Assembly (NCBI RefSeq): GCF_036924535.1
Contig: NZ_JAZHRT010000001.1
Location: forward strand, 806,001 to 870,000
Source: Bradyrhizobium sp. AZCC 2262
GTDB taxonomy: Bacteria; Pseudomonadota; Alphaproteobacteria; Rhizobiales; Xanthobacteraceae
Direction: 5' to 3'
DNA: 64,000 nucleotides
Both the position numbers and the translations under genes were made by a program. Below are positions 35,592 to 44,069 of the stretch, piece by piece. The notes under the pieces are model-generated. The model saw nothing but the letters and a program-made list of their open reading frames with translations. It was not told the origin of the DNA and made no database searches. Every line of letters starts with the position of its first letter. The stretch's first letter is position 1.

Positions 35592-36881
35592 TCAGTAACC
35601 CATCTTGATCGGCAGCCACAGGATGATCTGCGGCCAGACCACCAGGATTGCAATCGCGATCAGGTGCGCCACGAAATGCGGAAAGACGCCGTGGAACACT
35701 TCAGCCACCGGGCGCCCTGAATAGCGTGCGACCACGAAACAATTCAGTCCGACCGGCGGCGTGATCATGCCGACTTCAGCGGTAACGATCTTGATGACAC
35801 CGAACCACAGCGGATCGTAGCCGAGAGATTTGATCAACGGCAGCACGATCGGAACCGTGAGTACCAGGATGGCGATCTGGTCCATGAACGAGCCGAGCAC
35901 GATGTAGCCGAACAGGATGATCGTCAGGATCACCCAGGGTGGCACAGGCAGGCTTCCTACCCAGGCCACCAGGTTTTGCGTTACCTGAGTCAGCGTGAAG
36001 AAGTAGCCGAAGATCGAGGCGCCGAACAAGATCATCGCGATCATGCAGGTGCCGTGGGCCGAGCGCAGAAGCGCACTGCGCAGTGACTGCCAGTTGATCT
36101 TGCCTTTCCAGCCCGCCAGAGCAAAGGCGCCGAATGCGCCCAGTGCGGATGCTTCGGTCGGCGTGGCGACGCCGGTATAGATCACGCCGGTCACCATGCC
36201 GAACAGCAGCAGCATGGGCCCAACCACCCGAAGCATCCGGAATTTTTCGATCAACGAAACCGCCGGCGCCGATGGCGCGCGCGACGGGTCCTGCCAGGCA
36301 AGGAACCAGACGGTCGCCATGATGGTGATGGTCACGAGGATGCCGGGGATGACGCCGCCGATCAACAGCGCGCCGATATTCACCTCCGCCAGCAGGCCGT
36401 AGATGACGAGCGCGACTGATGGCGGGATCAGCATCGCCAGCGTTCCGGAGATCGCAACCACGCCGGCCGCCATTTTCGGCTCATAGCCCTGCTTCAACAT
36501 CGCGGGCAGGCTGGTGGCCGACAGTGTTGCGGCCGAGGCCGTGCTGGTGCCGCAGATCGCGCCGAAACCAGCGCCGGCAAGCGCGGTCGCCATTCCCAAC
36601 CCGCCGGGAATCCGACCCACCCAGGCGGCGGTAGCCTTGAACAAATCATCGGCAATGCCGCTGACCAAAACGAACTCGGCCATCAGCAGGAACATCGGGA
36701 TGGTGATCAGTTCGTAGGACGTTACCGCCGACAGCGGCGCGGTTTGCAGGATGCCGCTCAGCATCGGCATGCCGCCGACCAGATAAAGCCCGAGCACGCC
36801 CGAGCCTGCCATCGCAAAGCCCACCGGGGTGCCGATCGCGAGCAGCACGAACAGCACGATCATCGCCAGCGTGAGAATCAT
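35592..36881 (-). CDS. TRAP transporter large permease (DctM-type)
   Basis: A 429-residue inner-membrane protein with about twelve hydrophobic segments, the ion-coupled translocation subunit. Family hallmarks are the early GTPVGFAMAGSG, the CGTSTASAATLSATSLPAM segment and a late GMITPPVGLN. The open frame runs further upstream, but the ATG at 36881 overlaps the DctQ stop (ATGA) and begins at the first membrane helix. Confidence 0.92.
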   Translation of the reverse strand: MILTLAMIVLFVLLAIGTPVGFAMAGSGVLGLYLVGGMPMLSGILQTAPLSAVTSYELITIPMFLLMAEFVLVSGIADDLFKATAAWVGRIPGGLGMATALAGAGFGAICGTSTASAATLSATSLPAMLKQGYEPKMAAGVVAISGTLAMLIPPSVALVIYGLLAEVNIGALLIGGVIPGILVTITIMATVWFLAWQDPSRAPSAPAVSLIEKFRMLRVVGPMLLLFGMVTGVIYTGVATPTEASALGAFGAFALAGWKGKINWQSLRSALLRSAHGTCMIAMILFGASIFGYFFTLTQVTQNLVAWVGSLPVPPWVILTIILFGYIVLGSFMDQIAILVLTVPIVLPLIKSLGYDPLWFGVIKIVTAEVGMITPPVGLNCFVVARYSGRPVAEVFHGVFPHFVAHLIAIAILVVWPQIILWLPIKMGY

Positions 36882-37426
36882 TCGAAGGTTTCTCCGGCGC
36901 CGTGCGATGCCGGCAGGGCGATCACGGCCTGCCCGGTGATGAGTGAAAGGACATGACCAATCAAATGCAGCGCAAGGCGTATCGTGATCAATCCGGCCCC
37001 CCATGGCACGAGGCCGATCGAAGGCCACATCGGCCAGGGTATTGCGCCCGCCATCACGTCAGCCGATTGGAAGCTGTCGACGGCGCGGAGGAAACCGAGA
37101 TAGGCGATCAGGGAGAACACCACGATGCCGACGAGGCAGGTGACTATTTCCGACAGGCGGATCATCGCCGGTGGAAATTTCTGCTGCAGGATGTCGACGC
37201 TGACATGGGCACGGCTGGTATAGGCTTCTGAAAGCACCAGGAAGAATACGCCCGCCATCAGGTACATCGAAATCAGGTCATACGCCCAGGAGAACGGCCG
37301 GTTGAAGGCGTAACGCATGATGACGTCGCTGAACACGATCATCATGATGGCGAACATGAACACGGCGGCGATGGTCGAGGCGATTTTTTCGATCCTGCCA
37401 ACCGCCCGTAATATTCCGTCAAGCAA
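36878..37426 (-). CDS. TRAP transporter small permease (DctQ-type)
   Basis: A 182-residue inner-membrane protein with four hydrophobic segments. The typical DctQ elements are present: R-YAFNRPFSWAYDLISMYL near residues 38-55 (short form: NRPFSWAYDL) and the SYxSRAHVSVDIL-like YTSRAHVSVDIL. Its stop overlaps the DctM start. Confidence 0.9.
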   Translation of the reverse strand: MLDGILRAVGRIEKIASTIAAVFMFAIMMIVFSDVIMRYAFNRPFSWAYDLISMYLMAGVFFLVLSEAYTSRAHVSVDILQQKFPPAMIRLSEIVTCLVGIVVFSLIAYLGFLRAVDSFQSADVMAGAIPWPMWPSIGLVPWGAGLITIRLALHLIGHVLSLITGQAVIALPASHGAGETFE

Positions 37427-37482
37427 AATTCACCTCCCCAGGGTGTCGATCTTGCAGGCTGCGGTCGTTCCGCATCTTGCGT

Positions 37483-38514
37483 TTACTTGGCGGGGATGGC
37501 CGCCACCGCCGCGTCGAACTCCTTCAGCGCATCGCTGCCCCGCTTGCCGCGACCGTCCAGCCCCTCCGACCACGTCTTGGCGACGCCCTTCATCAAATCC
37601 TTGAATTTCGCGTTGACCTCGGGTTGCAGGGTTTCGAAACGAATGCCGGCGGCTTCCAGCGATTTCTTGGTCTCGTTGTCCGCCTTCTGCACCTGCTGGC
37701 ACACGGTGGGGATCATCTCTTCGGCGACGTCGACCATCGCCTTCTGGATCTCCGGCGAGAGCTTTTTCCATACGTTGTCGCTGATCGAATACGACACGAT
37801 AAAGCTGCCGAAGCCGAGCCCGTCGGTGGAATATTTGACGAGCTTGTCGGCACCATAAGCAACCACGCTCTCGAGCGGGAACAGCAGCCCATCCATGGTG
37901 CCGCGCGATAGTGATTCATAGGCGTCCGGGGCGGCCATGCGTACTGGCACCGCGCCGATCGCGCGAAGGGTGAGGTCCTGTGCGCCGCCGGTGGAGCGCA
38001 ATTTCAGCCCGGTGACATCGCTGACATCCTTCACCGGCGCTTTGACGGTGAAAATGCGATATTGCGGCAGGCTTACCGCAAGCAGCAGGCGGATATTGTT
38101 GGCGGTATAATCCTGCTGCGCGATCACACCGTTCCGCGCCAACTTCCAGTAGGCGAGGGTACCCTGGCAGGAATGTTCGAAAGCCTCCGGCAGCATCGCC
38201 ACCTCGGAGACCGGCATCTTGTCCGAGGTGTATCCTGGTGCGACGTAGCCGATGTCGGCGACGCCGGTCTGCGTCAGCTTCAGCATGTCGGTCGCCTTGC
38301 CGAGCTGCTGCGCCGGATAATGATCGAACGCGACGGCGTTGTTGGTCCGCTTCTTGACCTCTTCCATCCACGGCTCGAGGACCAGCTTGACGAGGTAGTG
38401 ACCCTTCGGAAAGGAGTCTGCGACTCTCAAATGAATGGGCTCGGCGGCCTGAGCCAGAACTGTCGATGCAATCAAAAAGCCGGAACCGGCAAGCGCCCGC
38501 AGAACCGCGACCAT
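37483..38514 (-). CDS. TRAP transporter solute-binding protein (DctP-type), second copy
   Basis: A 343-residue periplasmic binding protein, with a signal peptide ending near VLAQAAE. It shares the frame of the protein at 34526-35563: DHYPAQQLGKATDM, LKLRSTGGAQDLTLRAIGAVPVRMAAPDAYESLSRGT (partly quoted: RSTGGAQD), and the same C-terminal layout. The ATG at 38514 follows a GGAGGAGAA sequence. It is the first gene of the operon, ahead of DctQ and DctM. Confidence 0.9.
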   Translation of the reverse strand: MVAVLRALAGSGFLIASTVLAQAAEPIHLRVADSFPKGHYLVKLVLEPWMEEVKKRTNNAVAFDHYPAQQLGKATDMLKLTQTGVADIGYVAPGYTSDKMPVSEVAMLPEAFEHSCQGTLAYWKLARNGVIAQQDYTANNIRLLLAVSLPQYRIFTVKAPVKDVSDVTGLKLRSTGGAQDLTLRAIGAVPVRMAAPDAYESLSRGTMDGLLFPLESVVAYGADKLVKYSTDGLGFGSFIVSYSISDNVWKKLSPEIQKAMVDVAEEMIPTVCQQVQKADNETKKSLEAAGIRFETLQPEVNAKFKDLMKGVAKTWSEGLDGRGKRGSDALKEFDAAVAAIPAK

Positions 38515-38720
38515 TTCTCCTCCCTGGAGGACGTTGTTGTTTTGAGTAGCTGCGCATAAACGAAATTGATCGTCAAGGATGGCGCCCCGGCTGCGGATTG
38601 TCGTGGCCACAACCGGGAAGCGCGAGGCTGCTTGCCGGGCGCAGGCATGGGCCAGCCGAATTGACTTTGGCGCGTGATCGGAAGCAAATGCAGCCAATCA
38701 ACAGATCCAGGGAACACACC

Positions 38721-39953
38721 ATGGTTGACGCGCTGATCATCGACGCATGCAGGACGCCGCGGGGCATCGGCAAGGCTGGCAAAGGCGCTCTGTCGGGCAT
38801 CCATCCGCAGCATCTCGGCGCAACGGTATTGCGTGCGCTGGCCGATCGCACCGGCATCAATACCGCTGATGTCGACGACATCATCTGGGGTACCAGCTCG
38901 CAACGCGGCCAGCAGAGCGGCGACCTCGGGCGGATGTCGGCGCTTGACGCCGGCTATGACGTTCGCGCCAGCGCGGTGACACTGGATCGATTTTGCGGAT
39001 CCGGCATTACCAGCGTCAACATGGCGGCCAGCTCGATCATGTCGGGCTCGGAGGATCTCGTGATTGCCGGCGGCACCGAGATGATGTCGATGGAAGGCCG
39101 TCGCGGCGAGGGGCCGTTCATGATGGACAACGGCAATCTTCGCCTGCGCGCCCGGCATCCGCAATCACACCAAGGCGTCTGCGCCGACGCGGTCGCGACG
39201 CTTGAAGGCATCACGCGGCAAGACGTCGATGAGCTCGGCCTCGAAAGCCAGAAGCGGGCGGCGGCTGCCATCAAGGGTGGACATTTCGACAAGAGCCTCG
39301 TGCCGGTTTTTCGCGAGGATGGCAGCCTCGCGCTCGACCGCGAGGAATACCCGCGGCCGCAGACCACGCTCGAAGGGTTGGCTGGCTTGAAGGCGGCGTT
39401 TCCTGCGATTGCCGATTATGCGCTCGACGACAGGGGAACGACCTATCGCAAGCTCATCCTCGACAAATATCCCGACCTCGACATCAACTTCGTGCATCAC
39501 GCCGGCAATTCCTCCGGCGTTGTGGACGGATCGGCGGCGATCCTGCTGGCGTCGCCGAGTTACGCAAAAGCCCATGGCCTGAAGCCGCGTGCCCGCGTCG
39601 TCGCGATGGCGAATATGGGGGACTCACCAACCCTCATGCTGAACGCGCCGGTGCCGGCCGCCCGCAAGGTGTTGGCCAAGGCAGGCCTCACGCTCGACGA
39701 CATCGATCTGCTCGAGATTAATGAGGCATTTGCGGTCGTCGCCGAAAAGTTCATCCGCGACCTCAAGCTCGACCGCGACAAGGTCAACGTCAATGGCGGC
39801 TCGATCGCGCTCGGCCATCCCATCGGTGCAACCGGCTCGATCCTGATCGGCACCGTGCTTGACGAGCTGGAGCGGCGCAATCTCAAGCGTGGGCTGGTGA
39901 CGATGTGTGCGGCCGGCGGCATGGCGCCGGCCATTGTGATCGAGCGCGTTTGA
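38721..39953 (+). CDS. Acetyl-CoA acetyltransferase-like thiolase
   Basis: A 410-residue thiolase that condenses or cleaves acyl-CoA esters. The nucleophilic Cys is in LDRFCGSG (about residue 91), NEAFAVV is intact, the active-site His is in GGSIALGHPIGATG and the second Cys is in MCAAGGMAP. The start at 38721 begins at the conserved DALIIDACRTPRG. It is divergent from the TRAP operon and probably releases acetyl-CoA or propionyl-CoA from the pathway products. Confidence 0.92.
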   Translation: MVDALIIDACRTPRGIGKAGKGALSGIHPQHLGATVLRALADRTGINTADVDDIIWGTSSQRGQQSGDLGRMSALDAGYDVRASAVTLDRFCGSGITSVNMAASSIMSGSEDLVIAGGTEMMSMEGRRGEGPFMMDNGNLRLRARHPQSHQGVCADAVATLEGITRQDVDELGLESQKRAAAAIKGGHFDKSLVPVFREDGSLALDREEYPRPQTTLEGLAGLKAAFPAIADYALDDRGTTYRKLILDKYPDLDINFVHHAGNSSGVVDGSAAILLASPSYAKAHGLKPRARVVAMANMGDSPTLMLNAPVPAARKVLAKAGLTLDDIDLLEINEAFAVVAEKFIRDLKLDRDKVNVNGGSIALGHPIGATGSILIGTVLDELERRNLKRGLVTMCAAGGMAPAIVIERV

Positions 39954-39958
39954 CGGCT

Positions 39959-41551
39959 TCAGGCAGCCGGAAACTGCAACTCGAACGTGACGCCTTCGTT
40001 CGACGGCAATAGCCGGATCGATCCGCCGTGGCTGGTCATCACAGCCTGGACAATCGAGAGGCCCATTCCCGTGCCGCCGGTATCGCGGCGGGTGGTGAAG
40101 AAGGCATCGAAGATCTTTTCCCGGTTCGGTTCGGATATCGGGTCGCCGTCATTGCTGACGGTCATCTTGACGGAAGCCTCTTCCGCGATGGCTTCGAGCC
40201 GCACGCTTTTTGCGTTGTGGCGGATGGCGTTGTCGGTCAAATGCGACAACACGATCAATGCTTTTTAGCTGGACATGCCAATCGAGCGTTCCAGGCATCC
40301 GGTTGCCTCGATCGCGCGTGTCGGAAACCGGCTCTTCAATCCGCCGATCACCTGTGACAATTCGGTTCGTTCGTTTTGCGGTGTGGTTTCGGCGCGGGCC
40401 AGTTCGCGCAGCCGCTGGGTCATGGCTTCCAGGCGCCCGGTGTCGCCCAGAATGTTCGATATGAAATTCTTCTGCTCCATCCGGGTAAGCGTATCCGACT
40501 TGCTCTGTAGCGAATCCAGCAGCAACTCGGCGGCGCCCTTGATCGACGTCAATGGTGACTTCAATTCGTGGGTAAGGTGCGCCGAGAAGGTCGCGATGTA
40601 GTCCGACCGCCGCGCCAGTTGCTCGGCCATATCGAGGAAGCTGTGCGACAATTGGGCGAACTCGCGGGTGCCATAATGGGCGAGCGGCTGAAACGCGTCA
40701 CGGTCGCCACGGCTGATGCGCGCGGCGCGATCGACCAGCTCGCGCATCGGGCGGGTAATGGTTCGGTAGAACACCAGGCCGATGATGATGGTCGCGAAGA
40801 CGACGGCTAGTGCTGCCAGGATGAACTTGCGGCGTTCCTGATAGAGATGGTCGAAGATGTTGCTCGGCGTTCTCGAAGTGTAGATCACGCCAGCTACGCG
40901 GTTGTTGACGATCACCGGCATCGCCGAGAATACGTGGACGCCAACGCCGCGGCTGATCGAATAAATCGGCGGCGGGGGCTTGTCGGGCTTTCGAATTCGC
41001 AAGACCGCCCGATACTGCCCCTGCAGCGCTGCGACCACTTCCTCGATATGGGCGAGCGATTGGCCGATCTCGTCGCGTCCGGCGATCACGACGCCGCGGG
41101 GATCGAGGATGCGGAATCCGGCGAGCGTGACCTTCTGTGTTTCCAGAATGATCGGCATCAGCCTTGTGCCGATCTCGACATAGGCAGGGGACGCGGGCGT
41201 ATTCGCGGGAAGGGCGTTCGGCCGCCGCCGGAGCAGGTCGCCGCCGGCGGCAAGATCGAGCGCGGGTCGGATCGGCGTCAACTGGTCTTCGCGATCGGGG
41301 CGCGTCTCGGGTGGAATTTCGGCGCCGAGGGCAATTCCGCTGCTGAGGCGGGCTTCCACCTCCCGCGCATAAACCGCGGTCAGCACCCGGCTTTGTGCGA
41401 TCAGCTCAGCCTGAGTCTGGCGAATGAGCTGGTTGTCATAGAGTCGAAAGAAGAACAGTCCCACCAGTGGCAGTGTCGCTGCAGCAGCAAGCGCAGTGAA
41501 AATGACCAGCCCCACGGATGGCCGCCATTTTTCGCCCGGGCGTCGTATCAT
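39959..41551 (-). pseudogene. Sensor histidine kinase split by an in-frame stop
   Basis: One frame encodes a membrane sensor kinase, but a TAA at 40265-40267 interrupts it. Upstream of the stop lie two membrane helices around a periplasmic sensor region, a HAMP-like linker and a dimerisation domain with the phospho-acceptor His (HLTHELKSPLTS, about residue 325). Downstream, in the same frame, is the ATP-binding domain (N-box DNAIRHNA, G-boxes GDPISE and GTGMGLSIV). A single substitution from GAA, CAA or AAA would explain it. The ATG overlaps the regulator stop (ATGA). It may be a true pseudogene, a sequencing error, or a protein made in two pieces; no good start signal precedes the second part. 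Confidence 0.85.
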
Positions 41552-42252
41552 GCCAGCGGCTCGCATCGGCCGAGCTTGAAGCCGACGCCGTGAATGGTTT
41601 CGATGACATTATCGCAGTTCACGGCAGACAGTTTGGCGCGGATATTGCGAATGTGGCTGTCGATGGTGCGGTCCGACACCTGGATGTTGAGCTGATAGGC
41701 GGCGCTCATGATCTGCTCGCGGCTGAAGACAAGCGTCGGCCGTGTCAGGAATGCCCTGAGGATTCCGAACTCGATAGCCGTGAGCCGAAGCGGGGTGCCC
41801 GCAAACTCGGCGTGATGCTGTTCGGGGTCGACGGACAGCCTGCCTTGCGACAGTGCGGCGATAGATCGCTTTGCATCCTGTCCGCGCGAGACGATGCGAC
41901 GCAGGATGACATTCACCCTTGCGACTAGTTCGCGCGGGCTAAAGGGCTTGGTGACATAGTCGTCACCGCCGATCTCCAGACCCAATACACGATCGATCTC
42001 GTCGTCGCGGGCGGAGAGAAAAAGGATCGGAACGTCCGAGGACTTCCGGATTTCGCGGCAGACGTCCAGGCCGTCGAATTCCGGCATGCCGATATCCAGA
42101 ATGATCAGATCCGGCCTGTCGGCGGCAAAGCGGGTCAACGCTTCCTTGCCGTCGCGCGCCTCGAAGACAGTCATCCCGGCCTTCTTCAGTGCAACACGGA
42201 TGACCTCGCGGATGTGCAGATCGTCGTCAACGATGAGAATGCGGTGCGTCAA
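41548..42252 (-). CDS. Response regulator, OmpR/PhoB type
   Basis: A 234-residue two-component regulator. The receiver domain (about residues 1-120) has the acidic DDD pocket at residues 9-11, the phospho-acceptor Asp in LIILDIGMP, and the Lys in VTKPFSPREL. The C-terminal winged helix has LTAIEFGILRAFL and the end segment VRTI-like SDRTIDSHIRNIRAKL. The start is a TTG overlapping the stop of the DUF4173 gene (TTGA), preceded by GGAGAG. Its kinase partner directly downstream is broken. Confidence 0.92.
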   Translation of the reverse strand: MTHRILIVDDDLHIREVIRVALKKAGMTVFEARDGKEALTRFAADRPDLIILDIGMPEFDGLDVCREIRKSSDVPILFLSARDDEIDRVLGLEIGGDDYVTKPFSPRELVARVNVILRRIVSRGQDAKRSIAALSQGRLSVDPEQHHAEFAGTPLRLTAIEFGILRAFLTRPTLVFSREQIMSAAYQLNIQVSDRTIDSHIRNIRAKLSAVNCDNVIETIHGVGFKLGRCEPLA

Positions 42253-43775
42253 ACGTCTCTCCCGGCGCAGATCGGCATATCGAACCAGCCTATGGTCGAA
42301 CTCTTTGGTTGGACGTCCAGGGCGCGCTGGAGACGCCAGTTCCGAAAACCCCAGGAGCGCCAGGAAGCCGTTGCTTTCATCTGCTGTTCTACAAGGCAAC
42401 CACGGCGGGAAACAAGGGTGTGATCGAACCCGCGAAGGGCAATGGCGCGGTTGATGGCCGGCAATGCCTGCGGACCGAGGGAAAACAGATAGTTCATGTC
42501 GATCCACACGCCCTTGCCGGCGGCTTCGCGACTATGGCTGACGTTGTAGTCGGCGATAACGGCGGCGAAATTGACCAGCGAGCAGACGTAGAGCGTTGCC
42601 GTCAGGGTGATGAGGTTGGCTCGGATCAGCCAGTCATTCGAGCGGTTCAGAACGATGCGGGCGACGATGAGCACGAGCCCCAGCGCGACCAGTACCATCC
42701 AGATGAAAGCCGCGACGCGCCACCAGGTGAGCAGATAGATTTGAACATAGAGATCAAGGCGCAGGATCGATGACATCACCAGCAGGACATTCTGCGCCAC
42801 CCACAAATAGACCAGCGGCCGGATCACCCTTGATCGCTCGGCCGGCCCACCGGGCCTCATGGCGGCCAAAACGAAGCCCGCCGCCAATAGCGCCGTGACA
42901 ATGAGGGGATAGGCGCCCCGGTGCGCATATGAAGCGTAGCTGATATCGGCGGGCAAGGTCGCGTTGCCCCAGAGATAGGCCACGTCAAGAACGGTTTGAA
43001 CGGCGAACAGCAAATTGAACAGGATCAGCGAACGCAGGATGGTTGCAACGCCGAAGAAGTCGTTTCGGCCCGATGGCATTCCCTGCGCCAATGCCGCCGC
43101 TTCGGTTAAAGCTGCCGGCATCTGCCGCTTGCCGCTCCACCGGACGTGGATGAATGGCCATATGACCGACAGCGCCACCGCCCAAAACAGTACGCGTCCG
43201 AGACTGACGTAAGAAGCCGTGTTGCCCGGGTTCAGCAGGCTGATCCACTTCTCGATCAATGGATTGGCCGATACCAGCAGAAACACGAAGATGCCGCCGA
43301 GAACTATCGGAATGAACCACACCGCAAACCCGGTCTTCAGTGCAGGCAGATTGAACACACCGATGGCGTCGCGGAAAAATCTGAACGGGCCGACCAGATA
43401 GAGATCGCATAACGCCGCGGCTCGCTCGCCGAGACGATGTCGATCGCGATTGGTCGTCAGCAGCAGGCCTACGCTGAGAGCCAGCACGATGAAGGTCAGA
43501 GATGCGGCGTTGAATTCCTCGGCGGCGGGGACAAGGCCGAGCAGCAGGAGAGCGCCTGCCAGCAGCACCTGCTTTCGTTTCAAAGTTGCGAGGTTGGCGA
43601 GCAGCGAGCCGCAGGCCACGGCGACCGCAAAGATGGTGGCCGATATTCCAATGCCGTGCCCGTAGAACAGCCAGTCGGCCAACGCAGCCAGCGCGAGAGC
43701 AATCGCTGTTTTGACGGGAAAGGTACCATCCTGAACGGAGCCGGCATTGGATGCCGGCGCGGTGAAATCGGCCAT
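42249..43775 (-). CDS. DUF4173 membrane protein
   Basis: A 508-residue inner-membrane protein with about twelve hydrophobic segments and the features of the DUF4173/4153 family: a long internal loop, DLYVQIYLLTWWRVAAF, and a late EAAGKGVWIDMNYLFSLGP (partly: IDMNYLFSLGPQ). Role unknown. The long open frame continues upstream of 43775 but has no coding character there. It is first in an operon with the response regulator and kinase, so it may be part of, or controlled by, that sensing system. Confidence 0.8.
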   Translation of the reverse strand: MADFTAPASNAGSVQDGTFPVKTAIALALAALADWLFYGHGIGISATIFAVAVACGSLLANLATLKRKQVLLAGALLLLGLVPAAEEFNAASLTFIVLALSVGLLLTTNRDRHRLGERAAALCDLYLVGPFRFFRDAIGVFNLPALKTGFAVWFIPIVLGGIFVFLLVSANPLIEKWISLLNPGNTASYVSLGRVLFWAVALSVIWPFIHVRWSGKRQMPAALTEAAALAQGMPSGRNDFFGVATILRSLILFNLLFAVQTVLDVAYLWGNATLPADISYASYAHRGAYPLIVTALLAAGFVLAAMRPGGPAERSRVIRPLVYLWVAQNVLLVMSSILRLDLYVQIYLLTWWRVAAFIWMVLVALGLVLIVARIVLNRSNDWLIRANLITLTATLYVCSLVNFAAVIADYNVSHSREAAGKGVWIDMNYLFSLGPQALPAINRAIALRGFDHTLVSRRGCLVEQQMKATASWRSWGFRNWRLQRALDVQPKSSTIGWFDMPICAGRDV

Positions 43776-44069
43776 TATTGCGCTACGTGTCCGGAGGGGA
43801 AAATTGCAAACCTGCGCTGTTGCGGGGCGCTCGCACAGCCACCACCCGTCGTTAGCCAGTCTGGTAGGAATAGGCATTCGATGATCGCCCCGGTTTGCAC
43901 AACGAACTATCTGATGCTGGTGTGCATTTGCCTGGAGCGCCGTCTGCAAGAGTTCAGGATTTTTATGCAGTTTCCGTGCAAGCGCGGTTATGCGCTCGCG
44001 TCGGCGGGACAAGTTTGATACGGGCAATTGCCTCGTTCGATCCCCTCGCGCAAGCCGCCATCCATTTTC

